Of a stretch of DNA of 64,000 bases, positions 1 through 8,444 are shown piece by piece. Where the stretch lies: contig CAWCON010000001.1 in assembly GCA_963797185.1 (NCBI GenBank), forward strand, positions 372,001 to 436,000. The letters are read 5' to 3'. The position numbers were made by a program, and so were the translations under genes. This DNA comes from CAWCON01 sp963797185 (GTDB taxonomy: Bacteria > Patescibacteriota > Saccharimonadia > Saccharimonadales > UBA4665). The number at the start of each line of letters is the position of its first letter. Position 1 is the first letter of the stretch. A model generated the notes under the pieces. The model saw only the letters and a program-made list of their open reading frames with translations, was not told where the DNA came from and ran no database searches.

Positions 1-111
1 GGCATTTATATTCCAGAAGAGAAAATCGGTGTTCGTATTGAAGATGATATTGTTATCACGGAAACTGGCATTAATGTATTAAGCGAACGCTTGTCGACCG
101 CTCTTTGCTAG
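1..111 (+). CDS. M24 family metallopeptidase (Xaa-Pro aminopeptidase-like), C-terminal end
   Basis: Only the last 36 codons are inside the window; the gene starts upstream. The fragment reads GIYIPEEKIGVRIEDDIVIT and then a short tail ending in TAG. This matches the closing part of M24 (pita-bread) aminopeptidases, where a Gly-Ile-Tyr segment is followed by GVRIEDD, whose Glu is the last metal ligand. Such enzymes use two metal ions to remove N-terminal residues before proline in the cytoplasm. The next gene follows 15 bp later on the same strand. The family is fairly clear, but the exact subfamily cannot be decided from this piece. Confidence 0.75.
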   Translation, partial: GIYIPEEKIGVRIEDDIVITETGINVLSERLSTALC

Positions 112-126
112 CCTACAATACTGCTT

Positions 127-501
127 ATGCATCAGATCCTTCAAAAACCACTTGTCCGTTTTCTCGTTCGCTGGATTGTTTGTAGCTTGGGCCTGTGGAT
201 TGCTGCGGCATTACTTGGGAGTCGACTAACATATAACAACGATATATTTGTTATTATTATCGCCGGTTTAGTTTTGGCGGTAATCAATATTGTCATTAAA
301 CCGATTGTAGTCATTCTGGCGCTGCCAGCGGTGTTATTTACTCTTGGTTTGTTTATGATTGTCATTAATGGGCTGATGGTTTATCTGGCGAGTAAGCTGT
401 ATCGGCCGTTGCATGTGACTAATTTTGGGGCTGCTATACTTGTCGGTGTGGTCATTGGACTGATAAACTATCTAGTGACGACTATTTTGGAAGATATATG
501 A
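127..501 (+). CDS. YvlD / phage holin superfamily IV membrane protein
   Basis: This 124-residue protein has four hydrophobic segments (about residues 15-32, 40-62, 65-88 and 97-118). It carries the typical pattern of the family once named mycobacterial four-TM phage holin (PF04020): an N..IKPI stretch, then LPAVLFTLGLFMIVINGLM. Despite the family name, members are chromosomal inner-membrane proteins of unclear role. The gene ends in an ATGA overlap with secG, so the two are probably translated together. Confidence 0.85.
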   Translation: MHQILQKPLVRFLVRWIVCSLGLWIAAALLGSRLTYNNDIFVIIIAGLVLAVINIVIKPIVVILALPAVLFTLGLFMIVINGLMVYLASKLYRPLHVTNFGAAILVGVVIGLINYLVTTILEDI

Positions 502-710
502 ATATTTTTAATTACATTACAATCGGCTCAATGTTAATAATGGTGTTATTGATTTTGGTCCAGACACGAGGTGCTTCTTTGGGAGCCGGCCTTGGCGGAA
601 GCGGTGAAGTTAATATGACTCGCCGTGGTACTGATAAGACCCTGTTCCAACTCACTATTATTATGGCAGTTCTCTTTACTGGTTCGCTGGCGCTAGGGAT
701 CGTTACCTAA
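498..710 (+). CDS. secG: Preprotein translocase subunit SecG
   Basis: The 70-residue product has the SecG layout: an N-terminal membrane helix (residues 4-22, with ILVQTRGASLG), a Gly-rich linker (GAGLGGSGE), a short MTRRGTDKTLF segment and a second helix to the end. SecG supports the SecYE channel during export of unfolded proteins. Its start codon overlaps the stop of the upstream membrane-protein gene by 4 bp. The length is normal for the family, and no secY or secE is nearby. Confidence 0.88.
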   Translation: MNIFNYITIGSMLIMVLLILVQTRGASLGAGLGGSGEVNMTRRGTDKTLFQLTIIMAVLFTGSLALGIVT

Positions 711-733
711 TTAGTCGTTAGTATTGCTAAAAA

Positions 734-2512
734 ATGGCAACTCACGACTACAGATTTCGTCTACGCCAAAAATTGCGTCGTGGAACGCGTCAGGTCGAAA
801 GCCTTTATCTTCAAACTGGTGAAAAAATCGATGAACATATAATTCATCGTCTTGGGCAGATACCGAGTGTCTGGCGCTTTGTTAGTAGCTGGCTTGGCTT
901 ACTGGTATTGCTCGTGGGGATCGTTGGTATACAGATCCGGGTATTGCAGGATTACTATAAGACCCCGGCGTTTGTGCCTGGCGGCACGTACACAGAAGGT
1001 ATATTAGGTGATTTAACGAATGCTAACCCGGTCTACGCAACAACACCAGTCGATACGGCTGTTTCGCAGTTAGTTTTCTCTGGCTTACTAACATACAATA
1101 CCCAGAATCAACTGGTAGGAAACTTAGCGCAGAGTTGGAGTGTTGATTCAACGGGAAAAATATACACTGTCCAACTAAAACCGAATTTAAAGTGGCAGGA
1201 TGGTCAGCCTCTGACAGCGGCTGACGTTGTTTTTACTTATAAAGTAATTCAAGACCCAAATGCTGACTCACCTCTTAACGAGAGTTGGCAGAATGTTCAA
1301 GTAAATGAAGTTAACCCGGAAACAGTGACCTTTACTCTTTCCAATCCTTTAAGTTCTTTCCCTTATTCCTTAACGAATGGGATTATTCCAGAACACTTAT
1401 TGTCAAATATACCCATGATTGATATGCGATCAGCATCATTTAATACTGATCCAATTGGTGCGGGTCCATTTATCTGGAAGGACTTAGAAGTTGAAGGCAA
1501 TACCCCCCAAACCAGACAGGAGCAGATAACAATGTTGCCGTTTAGTGGTTACAATGGCGGTAAGCCGAAACTTAGCAGCTTTGTAGTACATGCCTTTCAT
1601 GACCAAGGTCAATTGATAAGTAGCTTTCAAAGTGGCGATTTAAATGGGATGGCTGGCCTAGATAGTATCCCTTCAAGCCTAGTAAGCGATAAGAAAATTA
1701 ATATTTACAGCATGCCATTAACGGCGGCAAATATGGTATTCTTCAAGACCTCAAGTGGGGTTTTGTCAGATGTTAATGTCCGACAAGCATTAGTTAAGTC
1801 GGCTAATGTCAATCAAATTATCTCAGGACTTGGTTACCCCGTAATACCGGTTCGTGAGCCGTTGCTCGTAAACCAGCTGGCCTTTAATCCAAGCTATGAA
1901 CAGTCTCCAACAGACGTTGCTGCTGCCAATCAACAATTACAAAGTGATGGCTGGATAATGGGTACTAACGGTATTCGTTACAAAGACGGGCAGCCATTAA
2001 GCTTTAAGTTATTTGCGTCAAATGACCAGGATTTCTCTTATGTTACGAGTATGCTTTCAAAACAATGGAAAGCGGTTGGTGTAAACGCTCAAGTTATTTT
2101 GCAGGATGACACTGATCTTCAAGCTACGGTTGCTTATGGGGATTATGGAGCCCTTCTTTATGGGATCTCAATTGGGGTTGACCCGGATGTCTTTGTTTAT
2201 TGGGATAGCAGCCAAACACAAGGGAGTACTGGCATACCTCTTAACTTGTCTGACTATAAATCAGCAGCAGCTGATCAAGCGCTTGAAGCGGGGCGAACTC
2301 GTGCTGATCCTGCACTACGGGTTGTGAAGTACCAACCGTTTTTGCAAGCATGGCAGCAGGATGCTCCAGCGCTTGGTTTATATCAACCACGATTTTTATA
2401 TATTACCCATCAACCTGTTTATGGCCTGAGTGATCGTATTATCAATGATCAAACCGATAGATTTGATAATGTCCAGGATTGGGAAATACTACAATCGAAA
2501 GTCAACGACTAG
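734..2512 (+). CDS. Peptide ABC transporter substrate-binding protein (SBP_bac_5 family)
   Basis: The 592-residue protein has a cytoplasmic basic N-terminus, one membrane helix (about 50-72) and a large extracellular domain. That domain has hallmarks of family 5 solute-binding proteins: an early LVFSGLLTYN segment, WQDGQPLTAADVVFTYKVI (about 157-175), and DVNVRQALVKSANVNQII about 100 residues before a YKDGQPLSFKLF repeat. Members bind di- or oligopeptides for import. It is tethered by a membrane helix rather than a lipobox. No permease genes are adjacent, so its partners lie elsewhere. It follows secG by 23 bp and may be co-transcribed. Confidence 0.85.
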   Translation: MATHDYRFRLRQKLRRGTRQVESLYLQTGEKIDEHIIHRLGQIPSVWRFVSSWLGLLVLLVGIVGIQIRVLQDYYKTPAFVPGGTYTEGILGDLTNANPVYATTPVDTAVSQLVFSGLLTYNTQNQLVGNLAQSWSVDSTGKIYTVQLKPNLKWQDGQPLTAADVVFTYKVIQDPNADSPLNESWQNVQVNEVNPETVTFTLSNPLSSFPYSLTNGIIPEHLLSNIPMIDMRSASFNTDPIGAGPFIWKDLEVEGNTPQTRQEQITMLPFSGYNGGKPKLSSFVVHAFHDQGQLISSFQSGDLNGMAGLDSIPSSLVSDKKINIYSMPLTAANMVFFKTSSGVLSDVNVRQALVKSANVNQIISGLGYPVIPVREPLLVNQLAFNPSYEQSPTDVAAANQQLQSDGWIMGTNGIRYKDGQPLSFKLFASNDQDFSYVTSMLSKQWKAVGVNAQVILQDDTDLQATVAYGDYGALLYGISIGVDPDVFVYWDSSQTQGSTGIPLNLSDYKSAAADQALEAGRTRADPALRVVKYQPFLQAWQQDAPALGLYQPRFLYITHQPVYGLSDRIINDQTDRFDNVQDWEILQSKVND

Positions 2513-2555
2513 GCAACCATATTTATGATAAGATGGAACGTGCTTATTAATTTGG

Positions 2556-2642
2556 GGGGATATGGCGGAATCGGTAGACGCGCTAGCTTCAGGAGCTAGT
2601 GAGCTTCGGCTCATGGAGGTTCAAGTCCTCTTATCCCCACCA
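2556..2642 (+). tRNA. tRNA-Leu(CAG)
   Basis: The acceptor strands GGGGATA (2556-2562) and TATCCCC (2632-2638) pair exactly, followed by A73 and an encoded CCA. The anticodon loop TTCAGGA gives anticodon CAG, and the long variable arm (TGAGCTTCGGCTCA) is typical of leucine tRNAs. The 3' end and the sequence just after it (CACCAATCCGGACAGGATCG) recur in the downstream repeats, which makes this tRNA the anchor of the cassette array. Confidence 0.97.
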
Positions 2643-2694
2643 ATCCGGACAGGATCGTAGTTTATGACATACATACTTCGGTAGAATGGCGAAA

Positions 2695-2749
2695 TTGGCA
2701 CTCGCTTGTTGAGAGTGCTTGACTAGCAGTGTTATAATTTGAGTGCCAA
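2695..2749 (+). promoter_or_regulatory. Promoter with CIRCE-like operator
   Basis: TTGGCACTC (2695-2703), nine spacer bases and GAGTGCTTG (2713-2721) resemble the CIRCE operator of HrcA (TTAGCACTC-N9-GAGTGCTAA). A third half-site, GAGTGCCAA (2741-2749), is the exact reverse complement of the first. They surround a promoter with TTGAGA (2709-2714), an 18-bp spacer and TATAAT (2733-2738). This placement suggests heat-shock-type repression of the 68-residue gene at 2787. The first half-site begins inside the flank shared with repeats R9 and R10. Confidence 0.5.
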
Positions 2750-2786
2750 TTAAAGATCAACTCAGAGGGAGTTTGAGGAGTTAGAA

Positions 2787-2993
2787 ATGGGACTAGATAA
2801 TAGAAGTACAGATAAAAATGGGCGTATTCGGGAAAAAAGAAGTGATGCGCAAATGAAAAGCCTAAAACCTGATTATCCAGAATTCGATAGATTTCGGGAT
2901 AATACAACTTTGGGTAGTTTGAAGCAAAGATACCACGCTGAAAGCCTAGATAAAGTAAGGCGCGAGGTTAGGAAAGAAGCTAACCAGAAATAA
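2787..2993 (+). CDS. Small charged hypothetical protein (68 aa)
   Basis: I do not recognise this protein. It is very hydrophilic, rich in Lys, Arg, Asp and Glu, has no membrane segment, and its C-terminal half (SLKQRYHAESLDKVRREVRK) looks helical. A GAGGAG ribosome site lies 8 bp before the ATG, and a promoter with CIRCE-like half-sites lies 50 bp upstream. It is the first gene of the cassette array and shares its cassette with the next gene. If the operator is real, it is a stress-induced small protein. Confidence 0.6.
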   Translation: MGLDNRSTDKNGRIREKRSDAQMKSLKPDYPEFDRFRDNTTLGSLKQRYHAESLDKVRREVRKEANQK

Positions 2994-3011
2994 ATTGAAC
3001 TACTACACTGA

Positions 3012-3545
3012 GTGATCGTAATGAATGAAGTACTTGCTTGGATCGGCACTATAGCTACACCGGCAGCTATTGTTGCAGCTGTATATGCAGTTAAGGCTTA
3101 TAAGCACCAACAATCAGATTCTATTGCTGCAGAAGGGCGAAGAAGACGAGAAACTCAGCCCAGACCGGTGTTCACATCACCTCGCCTTAATGGTAATCAA
3201 TGCTCAACTGCATGTTTGAATACAGGAGGAGGGGCTCACCCCTGGATATGTATCTGGTCTCTCGGAGGGCATATATATGGTAGTCGTCTCAATATACAAA
3301 GTAACGCGGCAGAGTTTATTGCTGGTCGCTTCTTTGACCCTTTACCGGGATTAAGAGGCATCGATTCCCAGGAATTAAAATACTATTTATCGATAGCAAA
3401 GGATATCGACGGAAGGTGGTGGGATTGTTTGTGCGAACAAGAGATTTCTGTTCCTGATCTCGAGCAGTGGACACAACAGACAATGCTCAAAAATGGATTA
3501 CCGTCAGATATAAATATAGGAGTAACGGGTCAAGTCAGTCGATAG
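3012..3545 (+). CDS. Hypothetical membrane-anchored protein (177 aa)
   Basis: The start is either GTG at 3012 or ATG at 3021. The product has one N-terminal membrane helix (about 8-26, ending in AVYAVKAYKHQQ) and a soluble domain of about 140 residues with four cysteines (NQCSTACLN, HPWICIW, DCLCEQ). I do not recognise a family. The gene ends about 30 bp before repeat R1. Confidence 0.6.
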   Translation: MIVMNEVLAWIGTIATPAAIVAAVYAVKAYKHQQSDSIAAEGRRRRETQPRPVFTSPRLNGNQCSTACLNTGGGAHPWICIWSLGGHIYGSRLNIQSNAAEFIAGRFFDPLPGLRGIDSQELKYYLSIAKDIDGRWWDCLCEQEISVPDLEQWTQQTMLKNGLPSDINIGVTGQVSR

Positions 3546-3574
3546 AAGTTTAGAAATTATTGATCATTATCTTC

Positions 3575-3634
3575 ATCCACCCCACCATGTGTTCGAATGA
3601 ATGTCTCTCAAGTCCACCAATCCGGACGTGATCG
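3575..3634 (+). repeat. Cassette repeat R1
   Basis: The copy is full length, with one change in the left part (CCATGTGTTCG for CCAGGTGTTCG). It ends in CACCAATCCGGAC followed by the GTGATCG-type flank. It separates the first cassette from the minus-strand gene at 3655. Confidence 0.9.
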
Positions 3635-3654
3635 CTGAACACTAGAACTACATA

Positions 3655-4227
3655 CTAACTGTTGTGTGGTATGGTTTGCTCATCGCTATGCTTAACGACC
3701 CAGGGCAGCATGTCTTGCAACTGTTTACTTGTTGTATGTAGTCTTTGTAGCTCTTCGGTATGGTCATTGGGATCGTTGCGAGCATTAAAAAAGCCAAATC
3801 CTGCAATTACTCCCACAACTCCAATCCCTACTTGACTACCACCTGGTGGGAACCAATTCGGACCTGGCAGATTGTGAACATTACAGTAATAATCTAATCC
3901 ACCACTGATTGCTAATGCCGCAAGTGCTGATAATGTGAAACCTTTCTTGATGCGGCGTGCCGCGATCTCATGAAGGTCGGTCAGCGCTTTAGTAGCAGCC
4001 ATTTTATGTTCAATTTGTAATGCCAGCAGCCGATTTTGTTCTGGAGAAAGGTCTTTTAGTAAGGATTCCTTTGTCTCCGTACCCTCAGGCAGATCATACA
4101 GTGGAATTTCGCCTACACGGACAGGAAGGACGTCATTGTGGGCATCATGAATATATTGAATATGAATTGTCTCTAATGGTGTGGGCTCATAAGCTGGTGC
4201 TTCAGGATATTTCATGCTATTACACAA
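3655..4227 (-). CDS. Hypothetical protein with central membrane region (190 aa)
   Basis: This gene runs against the repeats, so its stop lies just after R1 and its start about 50 bp before R2. The N-terminal 85 residues are soluble and acidic. Two hydrophobic segments follow (about 96-112 and 135-153, GIGVVGVIAGFGFF), then a charged tail. There are no enzyme motifs and no known family. Its opposite orientation shows that cassette genes do not depend on a shared promoter. Confidence 0.65.
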   Translation of the reverse strand: MCNSMKYPEAPAYEPTPLETIHIQYIHDAHNDVLPVRVGEIPLYDLPEGTETKESLLKDLSPEQNRLLALQIEHKMAATKALTDLHEIAARRIKKGFTLSALAALAISGGLDYYCNVHNLPGPNWFPPGGSQVGIGVVGVIAGFGFFNARNDPNDHTEELQRLHTTSKQLQDMLPWVVKHSDEQTIPHNS

Positions 4228-4280
4228 TATACTATATCGGATGTCGTAAATACCTAGAGAAAGGCAATGTTTGCCAGCCT

Positions 4281-4326
4281 ATCCACCCCACCAGGTGTTC
4301 GAATGAAAGTCTCTCAAGCCCACCAA
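4281..4326 (+). repeat. Cassette repeat R2
   Basis: This copy belongs to the AATGAAAGTCTCTCAAGCCC subtype. The left part is intact, but after CACCAA the sequence changes to AGTTGC instead of TCCGGAC, so the right flank is lost. Confidence 0.85.
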
Positions 4327-4449
4327 AGTTGCAACTGTCGAACCTTAGTCACTTGCGGTACCACCTGAACAATGACCAAGTTATCTATCTCATTACGATT
4401 CTTTCAGATATTTGACGCGAGTAATTAATTTTAGGGTTATTATATTTAC

Positions 4450-4710
4450 ATGAGTAGCTTTGAAACTACAAACGAATCATTACAATCTGCGACTATAGAG
4501 ATAAACGATCCTAGTAGCTTAGGTATTGAACCTCAACAGGAAGAATTCATAGAAGAAGATGCTTTGCGGGTGAGTAGATTAATTGCGGCAAGTAATAATC
4601 AGCGTCTCCGAGAAGAAGCCTATCGCGATCGGTCATCTTCGTGTGTGAGGATTCAAATGGGGCATCAGACGCTAATCCCCAGATTCCCTCGTCATAGGTC
4701 TATAGATTAG
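4450..4710 (+). CDS. Hypothetical protein (86 aa)
   Basis: The product is soluble, with an acidic first half (QQEEFIEEDALRVSRLI) and a basic last third (PRFPRHRSID). No family or membrane segment is apparent. It is the only gene between R2 and R3, and its stop lies about 36 bp before R3. The ATG has no clear ribosome site; an AT-rich box (TTATTATATT) is just upstream, so a leaderless transcript is possible. Confidence 0.5.
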   Translation: MSSFETTNESLQSATIEINDPSSLGIEPQQEEFIEEDALRVSRLIAASNNQRLREEAYRDRSSSCVRIQMGHQTLIPRFPRHRSID

Positions 4711-4745
4711 TATCATAGCTACTGAATTCTTTAACAATCCCACTT

Positions 4746-4798
4746 ATCCACCCCACCAGGTGTTCGAATGAATGTCTCTCAAGTCCACCAATCCGGAC
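4746..4798 (+). repeat. Cassette repeat R3
   Basis: The left part and core match the consensus exactly (ATCCACCCCACCAGG to CACCAATCCGGAC). After GGAC the sequence becomes ATAAAGG, so neither common right flank is present. Confidence 0.92.
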
Positions 4799-4875
4799 AT
4801 AAAGGAATTGTGCCGTCACTAGATACAGGATGGAGTAGATTGTCTTGATGTATTTCCGGTTAATAACTTGACATC

Positions 4876-5388
4876 ATGTCAACCAGAATCAATACTATTT
4901 TTAGTATGCTATCACCAGAAAACACACCACAAAGACCGTCTGTGGTCACGGGCTTCGTGAGCGAGGACAGACATACTTGGACCGGACATCTAAAACTAGA
5001 TCCATATGGTGTTGATAATATACGTATATTGACTGAAAAAGAGATGCAAGCTTTGCGTAAGCTTGCAAGTGAAGATTCTGATAACCCATTGCTGGAGGAT
5101 TTTGCCGGCTTTTTTGCAGCCAGCTTAGTGGCGGATATACTTAAGCCACGAGATTTTAGTTTAGTAAGAAAACAGGAGAGTATGCGCAGACTTGGCTCAT
5201 TGGCTGCTCATTGGGTACTCGCAATAAGAGAGTCTGCCTCTGCCGATCAATGGTCCGAAGATTGCTCGCCCCCAGGTGTCATTTTTGATGAAGTTGAGAA
5301 ATGGCTTGAGGATGAACATACCAAGGGCTTTAGCGTCAACGGACTTACGGTCAAACAATTTCTCTTTCAAGAGAGTCCTCCTGAATGA
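4876..5388 (+). CDS. Hypothetical soluble protein (170 aa)
   Basis: I do not recognise this family. The protein has no signal or membrane helix; a mainly helical middle (KEMQALRKLASEDSDNPLL to about residue 125) is followed by an acidic C-terminal part. It is the single gene of its cassette and ends about 75 bp before R4. Confidence 0.6.
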   Translation: MSTRINTIFSMLSPENTPQRPSVVTGFVSEDRHTWTGHLKLDPYGVDNIRILTEKEMQALRKLASEDSDNPLLEDFAGFFAASLVADILKPRDFSLVRKQESMRRLGSLAAHWVLAIRESASADQWSEDCSPPGVIFDEVEKWLEDEHTKGFSVNGLTVKQFLFQESPPE

Positions 5389-5462
5389 AATAGTATCAAG
5401 AGCTACAGGTAGTTTATATTACTTACATTGAACGTAGTTACTGTAGCTTAGTGACTGTCAGC

Positions 5463-5530
5463 TCCACCCACCCCACCAGGTGTTCGAATGAATGTCTCTC
5501 AAGCCCACCAATCCGGACGTGACCGCGCTG
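5463..5530 (+). repeat. Cassette repeat R4
   Basis: The left edge has the longer TCCACCCACCCCACC form also seen in R9. The right flank (GTGACCGCGCTGAATATCGA, then GAAAAC) recurs after R8 with few changes, so R4 and R8 share cassette-start sequence as well as the repeat. Confidence 0.9.
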
Positions 5531-5583
5531 AATATCGAGAAAACTTCGACAGAACTCTCGGGGAACAGGTAAAATAAGACGGA

Positions 5584-6381
5584 ATGAGCAAGATAACAAT
5601 CAAAAACCGTCACGGTCTAAAGCTAGTAATAAGAGTCGATGTTCCAGAGAGTCCTAAAAAACTAGTATTTATCGCTCATGGTCAAGGTGGGCATATTGAA
5701 CAGAAGCATATCCAGGCTTTCGCTGACGCATTTTTGGAGAATGGTTTTCGAGTTGTCCGGTTTGATGCCACTCATTCAATTGGCGAAAGTGAAGGCGATA
5801 TTATGGACGTAACCTATACCAGTTATATTGAAGATCTAGAAGACGTCATTAATTGGGCACGTACACAATCGTGGTTCCAGCAGCCATTTGCTTTATGTGG
5901 TCATAGTATGGGAGGAACGTCTACTGCTTGGTATGCCGAGAACCATCCGTCTGAAATACTCTGCATTGCACCAATCTCGGCGGTAATTAATTTTCGTGTG
6001 TATAACGACTACAAGCAAGCACATGATCCTGGGTTTATGAATGAATGGGAAAAGAAAGGGTATTTTGAAAGTGTAAGTCGTTCCAAGCCCGGAGTTATTA
6101 AAAGAGTTGGCTGGGGAGTAGTAGAAGATTTAAAGAAATATGATCTATTAGTTAACGCCAGCAGACTGACAATGCCTGTATTACTTATGGCGGGTGATCA
6201 AGATACAACAACACCTTATGAGCAACAGCTACTATTTTTCAGTAGAATCCCAAGTCTAAAGAAAAAAATAGTGAAAGTTAGTCATGCGGAGCACAGTTTC
6301 TGGAGCGAACAAGATGGTGACAAGAAGTGGCACGAAGTAAAAAACGTTATTAGTAACTGGCTTCAGAGTAACAATCTTTAA
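5584..6381 (+). CDS. Alpha/beta hydrolase (esterase/peptidase-like)
   Basis: This 265-residue protein has a full alpha/beta-hydrolase frame. There is an oxyanion strand LVFIAHGQGGH (about 29-39), a nucleophile elbow GHSMGG with Ser108, an acid loop MAGDQD (Asp205 or Asp207), and a catalytic His at about 237 (HAEHSF). It resembles the dienelactone hydrolase/acylaminoacyl peptidase-like group; the substrate cannot be told. It is the only cassette gene with a clear enzymatic family. Its TAA stop overlaps the first base of R5, the tightest gene-to-repeat junction in the array. Confidence 0.85.
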   Translation: MSKITIKNRHGLKLVIRVDVPESPKKLVFIAHGQGGHIEQKHIQAFADAFLENGFRVVRFDATHSIGESEGDIMDVTYTSYIEDLEDVINWARTQSWFQQPFALCGHSMGGTSTAWYAENHPSEILCIAPISAVINFRVYNDYKQAHDPGFMNEWEKKGYFESVSRSKPGVIKRVGWGVVEDLKKYDLLVNASRLTMPVLLMAGDQDTTTPYEQQLLFFSRIPSLKKKIVKVSHAEHSFWSEQDGDKKWHEVKNVISNWLQSNNL

Positions 6382-6440
6382 TCCACCCCACTAGGTGTTC
6401 GAATGAATATCTCTCAAGTCCACCAATCCGGACAGGATCG
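6381..6440 (+). repeat. Cassette repeat R5
   Basis: The copy is full length, with CCACTAGG on the left and GAATATCTCTC in the middle as small changes. The right flank is of the CAGGATCG type, the same as directly after tRNA-Leu. Confidence 0.92.
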
Positions 6441-6556
6441 GGGAATACTGAATGCAATAAGACTTTTTTCTGCTGAAGATCAGAGGGCGTGACCGTACTT
6501 ATTAGCTTAAACCGTTCGTAACAACCCTAGACTGTGTTATTTGTTTATGCACAAGT

Positions 6557-7588
6557 TTATTGTGCAGCTTGCCCACTTTTAATTTCATCAAGCATGCTTT
6601 GTACTGCTACTGCTTTATTGCGCAACGGCTGAACCACAACGGTTTTAAATAGTTCCTGATAGAAGCTTCGCGATGAGTCCAGTACTGTATCTAGCTCGGC
6701 TTGTATACGGTCATATTCTTGGTTTGCTACCTCATCGGCTTTTTCAAGTAGTGATTGAATGTCCCAATAATTTTCAAATTTCCTGACCTCTTGTTCTACC
6801 TTTTTGTTGTAGATGTTTTCGGCCAGATGTTCATAGTCAGTTGCTAAGTCTAGGTCTTTTTGGACTTCTAGTTCGAGTTGATATAGGCTAGCAGGAGATA
6901 CGGATACATTAGGATGTGATTCATGGAAAGCTTCGCTTAGGGGATGGTCGTGAAGTATGGCTGCCCATTCTTCTACTTTAGCCGCTCGCTCGTCATAATA
7001 TTTGGCTCTTTGGGCTGGATCAGTAGATAAAGCCATTTCATACCCAGGCAAATCATTAGACCACGCGTGCTGTTCTCGATAGGCACGATTATTTGACGTA
7101 TTAAAATCGTTCTCAGCTTGGTTTCTCTGCTCTAGGGCTGTGCTCCGTTCTCTACGGTACTGTCGTCGGTTTCTAACTTGGAATAGTGAGGGATCAGACC
7201 TGCTATCGATCTCTTCAAACTTACTGTTTAGATCAGCTGCTAAACCTTTCTGAGCTTCAATCTTCCGGTTATTAGCGGCCATTGTTCTGAATGGATCACC
7301 TGACCGCGCCATACGCAAGGCCTTAGACTCATCTTCAATGCGGGTACTGTCGAGATTATCTTCATCGTGGTCAATCGAAGCTAGATGGATGGGTTCGGTA
7401 GGTTGTTCGGCCGAATTATCAGGTGTTTCGGTATGAGAATCTACGGCAACTTTCTCAGTGGATTCTTCGCCTCCGACTAGATTATTAACTTCAGTGTGTT
7501 CAGGTTGGTGTTCGCTCTGCTGAGGTGGCTGTTGCCCTTCTAGCGGTATAATTTGACTCGGATCTTGTTGAGGGTTTTCTTCACCCAT
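6557..7588 (-). CDS. Hypothetical coiled-coil protein (343 aa)
   Basis: The protein starts with about 90 residues rich in Gln, Glu, Pro and Thr that look disordered. A long, charged, mostly helical region follows, with coiled-coil character from about residue 100 to the end. There is no membrane segment or signal. AAAGGA lies 12 bp before the ATG, and TTGACA at about 7675 on the minus strand may be its -35 box. It fills the R5-R6 cassette alone, on the opposite strand to the repeats. I do not recognise a family; a structural or scaffold role is only a guess. Confidence 0.65.
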   Translation of the reverse strand: MGEENPQQDPSQIIPLEGQQPPQQSEHQPEHTEVNNLVGGEESTEKVAVDSHTETPDNSAEQPTEPIHLASIDHDEDNLDSTRIEDESKALRMARSGDPFRTMAANNRKIEAQKGLAADLNSKFEEIDSRSDPSLFQVRNRRQYRRERSTALEQRNQAENDFNTSNNRAYREQHAWSNDLPGYEMALSTDPAQRAKYYDERAAKVEEWAAILHDHPLSEAFHESHPNVSVSPASLYQLELEVQKDLDLATDYEHLAENIYNKKVEQEVRKFENYWDIQSLLEKADEVANQEYDRIQAELDTVLDSSRSFYQELFKTVVVQPLRNKAVAVQSMLDEIKSGQAAQ

Positions 7589-7737
7589 TTTTTATATCCT
7601 TTGTTTTCTTTTAACTTTTAGCGTATTGTTTCTAAGAACTTACTTTTAAAGTACTACGCTTATGCTATATATGTCAATAAGATGGCTATAGTTCAAGGGT
7701 CATCGCTCTTACTGTCTAATTCCCAGTAAGCGAGTAT

Positions 7738-7781
7738 ATCCACCCGACCAGGTGTTCGAATGAAAGTCTCAAGCCCACCAA
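7738..7781 (+). repeat. Cassette repeat R6
   Basis: This shortened copy lacks two bases in the middle (GAAAGTCTCAAGCC) and reads ACCCGACCAGG on the left. After CCACCAA it diverges (ATCGAGC), so the GGAC part is gone. The same two-base loss is found in R7. Confidence 0.85.
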
Positions 7782-7868
7782 ATCGAGCATAGGCATTAAC
7801 AAAATACTGGTCTAGTATATGTTACTCGGCGTTGATAACCTGACGATCTGTTTGTTATAGTTCCCAAT

Positions 7869-8210
7869 ATGAATTACAAGGAACTCGTGTTGTCTACTCT
7901 CAAAGAAGACATTCCGCCCACTTGGCGAACAACTGAGGAGGTGCAATTCTTACTAGAAACGACACAGCCAAGAGAGGAAGGGTATAGGTATTTGAGGGTA
8001 AACTTCGCTCTTGGAATTTTAGCCAACAACCAAATACTTGATCAGCGTTACAGACCACCAACAATAGAAGAGGAGCAAGACGGCTATGGACCCGGCACGG
8101 TTATTGCAGAGTTTCGCGTTTCCAATGGCACTGGGGGAAGAAGGCGAAGACGAAGGCTAAAGCTGCCTTTTTCGCCCATTCAAATCGCTGAAGGTCCTGC
8201 AATTGTTTAA
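7869..8210 (+). CDS. Hypothetical protein (113 aa)
   Basis: This small soluble protein has an N-terminal half that could be a winged-helix-like fold (ELVLSTLKEDIPPTWRTTEE) and a basic run of six arginines near residue 92 (GGRRRRRRLKL). A nucleic-acid-binding role is possible but unproven. TATAGT lies about 10 bp before the ATG with no ribosome site, which points to a leaderless transcript. It is the only gene in its cassette. Confidence 0.55.
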   Translation: MNYKELVLSTLKEDIPPTWRTTEEVQFLLETTQPREEGYRYLRVNFALGILANNQILDQRYRPPTIEEEQDGYGPGTVIAEFRVSNGTGGRRRRRRLKLPFSPIQIAEGPAIV

Positions 8211-8266
8211 AGTGTGCCCCCACTTAAAAATGAACATCCTTGAATCCGGCTTTATTAATGATACTT

Positions 8267-8323
8267 ATCCACCCGGCCAGGTGTTCGAATGAAAGTCTCA
8301 AGCCCACCAATCCGGACAGGATC
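8267..8323 (+). repeat. Cassette repeat R7
   Basis: The copy has the two-base deletion also seen in R6 and a GGCCAGG variant on the left, but the right side is intact (CACCAATCCGGACAGGATC). Confidence 0.9.
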
Positions 8324-8444
8324 ACGTTGACTTCATCAAATGCTTTAGCTTCGGGTCCTGTTAGACATGGCAGGTTCTCTTCGTATGCTAATTTAAAGGT
8401 AAAAAAGGTGAATAGTAAGCACATGCATCATGAGGCTACCTATA

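Noticed and set aside
2719..2738. TTGACT at 2719 as -35 box for TATAAT at 2733
   Set aside because: The spacing is only 8 bp; TTGAGA at 2709 with 18 bp fits better.
3575..3634. The repeats as classical integron attC sites
   Set aside because: I could not fit the usual RYYYAAC and GTTRRRY outer boxes, and the repeats match a tRNA end and flank instead.
8224..8424. A 66-codon minus-strand frame across R7
   Set aside because: It crosses the repeat, has no ribosome site and no conserved pattern.
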